Source: Phanerodontia chrysosporium (Eukaryota > Basidiomycota > Agaricomycetes > Polyporales > Phanerochaetaceae). Taken from it: a stretch of DNA of 43,932 bases. Shown here one piece after another: positions 43,691 to 43,932 of this stretch. Every line of letters begins with the position of its first letter. Position 1 is the first letter of the stretch. Under the pieces are notes generated by a model, which was given only the letters and a program-made list of their open reading frames with translations, was not told the origin of the DNA and ran no database searches. The position numbers and the translations under genes were made by a program. The stretch lies in assembly GCA_001910725.1 (NCBI GenBank), contig MJGA01000083.1, forward strand, positions 1 through 43,932, read 5' to 3'.

Positions 43691-43932
43691 CCCGCAGGTT
43701 AACGCTATGACGTCGGTAGATACAGAAGCCAGAGCAAGGGATCGTTAACACAGTAGTCGGAGTCAGACTTCGAAAGATGATATCTCTGCTGCAATAGCTG
43801 TGAAGTAGCGGCAGCCTGAACAACAGTAACGAGGACACGGGGAGAACACATGATACAAAAGTAGAGCGGACGCACGTCATGGTGTAGAGCTCCTGCATGG
43901 CTGCCCATGCGTGCTGAAGGGATGACCATGGC

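Noticed and set aside
1..43932. CRISPR array, prophage or bacterial operon features
   Set aside because: No regularly spaced direct repeats; intron-rich genes with GT-AG splicing show eukaryotic DNA.

Overview
The window looks like nuclear DNA of a filamentous basidiomycete, most likely an agaricomycete. Genes are cut by many 45-65 nt introns with GTRNGT donors, coding is dense on both strands, and family content fits (multi-exon acyl-CoA ligases, HSPA12-type Hsp70 proteins, C2-plus-helical fragments resembling N-termini of STAND/NLR-type proteins). There are no rRNA genes, convincing tRNAs or CRISPR. Exon structures were worked out by hand from splice signals and reading-frame continuity, so single boundaries may be off by a few bases.

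Layout. 0.5-6.1 kb (minus): tandem MFS transporters of the allantoate/nicotinate permease type; the 3' copy is probably broken, the 5' copy is intact across about 18 exons. 7.5-11.4 kb (plus): a 1194-residue membrane-anchored protein with about ten copies of a W...RCAEHL...W...RR repeat and a conserved basic C-terminal domain; I recognise no known family. 12.9-14.0 kb (minus): an ALY/REF-like RRM protein. 14.3-18.9 kb (minus): tandem 4-coumarate-CoA-ligase-like acyl-CoA ligases, both ending in the peroxisomal tripeptide AKL. 19.2-21.3 kb: an unidentified minus-strand ORF split by a 1575-bp element with 111-bp terminal inverted repeats and a 4-bp target duplication. 21.9-25.9 kb (plus): two related C2-like/helical modules with no nucleotide-binding domain in sight. 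26.3-27.6 kb (plus): a conserved-looking unknown protein. 29.0-30.0 kb (plus): C-terminal half of an HSPA12-like Hsp70. 30.4-32.4 kb (minus): a second, repeat-poor member of the W/RCAE family. 33.3-35.3 kb (plus): tandem cornichon/Erv14 cargo receptors. 36.1-43.6 kb (minus): N-acetylglucosamine kinase-like protein, YjlB-type cupin, and a secreted GH35 beta-galactosidase with three 10-12 nt microexons.

How it fits together: the strongest theme is recent tandem duplication (MFS, ligases, cornichons, C2 modules) plus one dispersed pair (W/RCAE). The best candidate for something undescribed is the W/RCAE pair. They share an N-terminal membrane anchor, the same phase-2 intron in front of the repeats, a repeat array of very different length, and a conserved basic C-terminal block. 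A second cross-cutting signal is a set of seven to eight apparent single-base losses in otherwise well-preserved genes. All are in the same direction and all can be explained by one missing base of a short run, which suggests base-calling errors in the assembly as much as pseudogenes.
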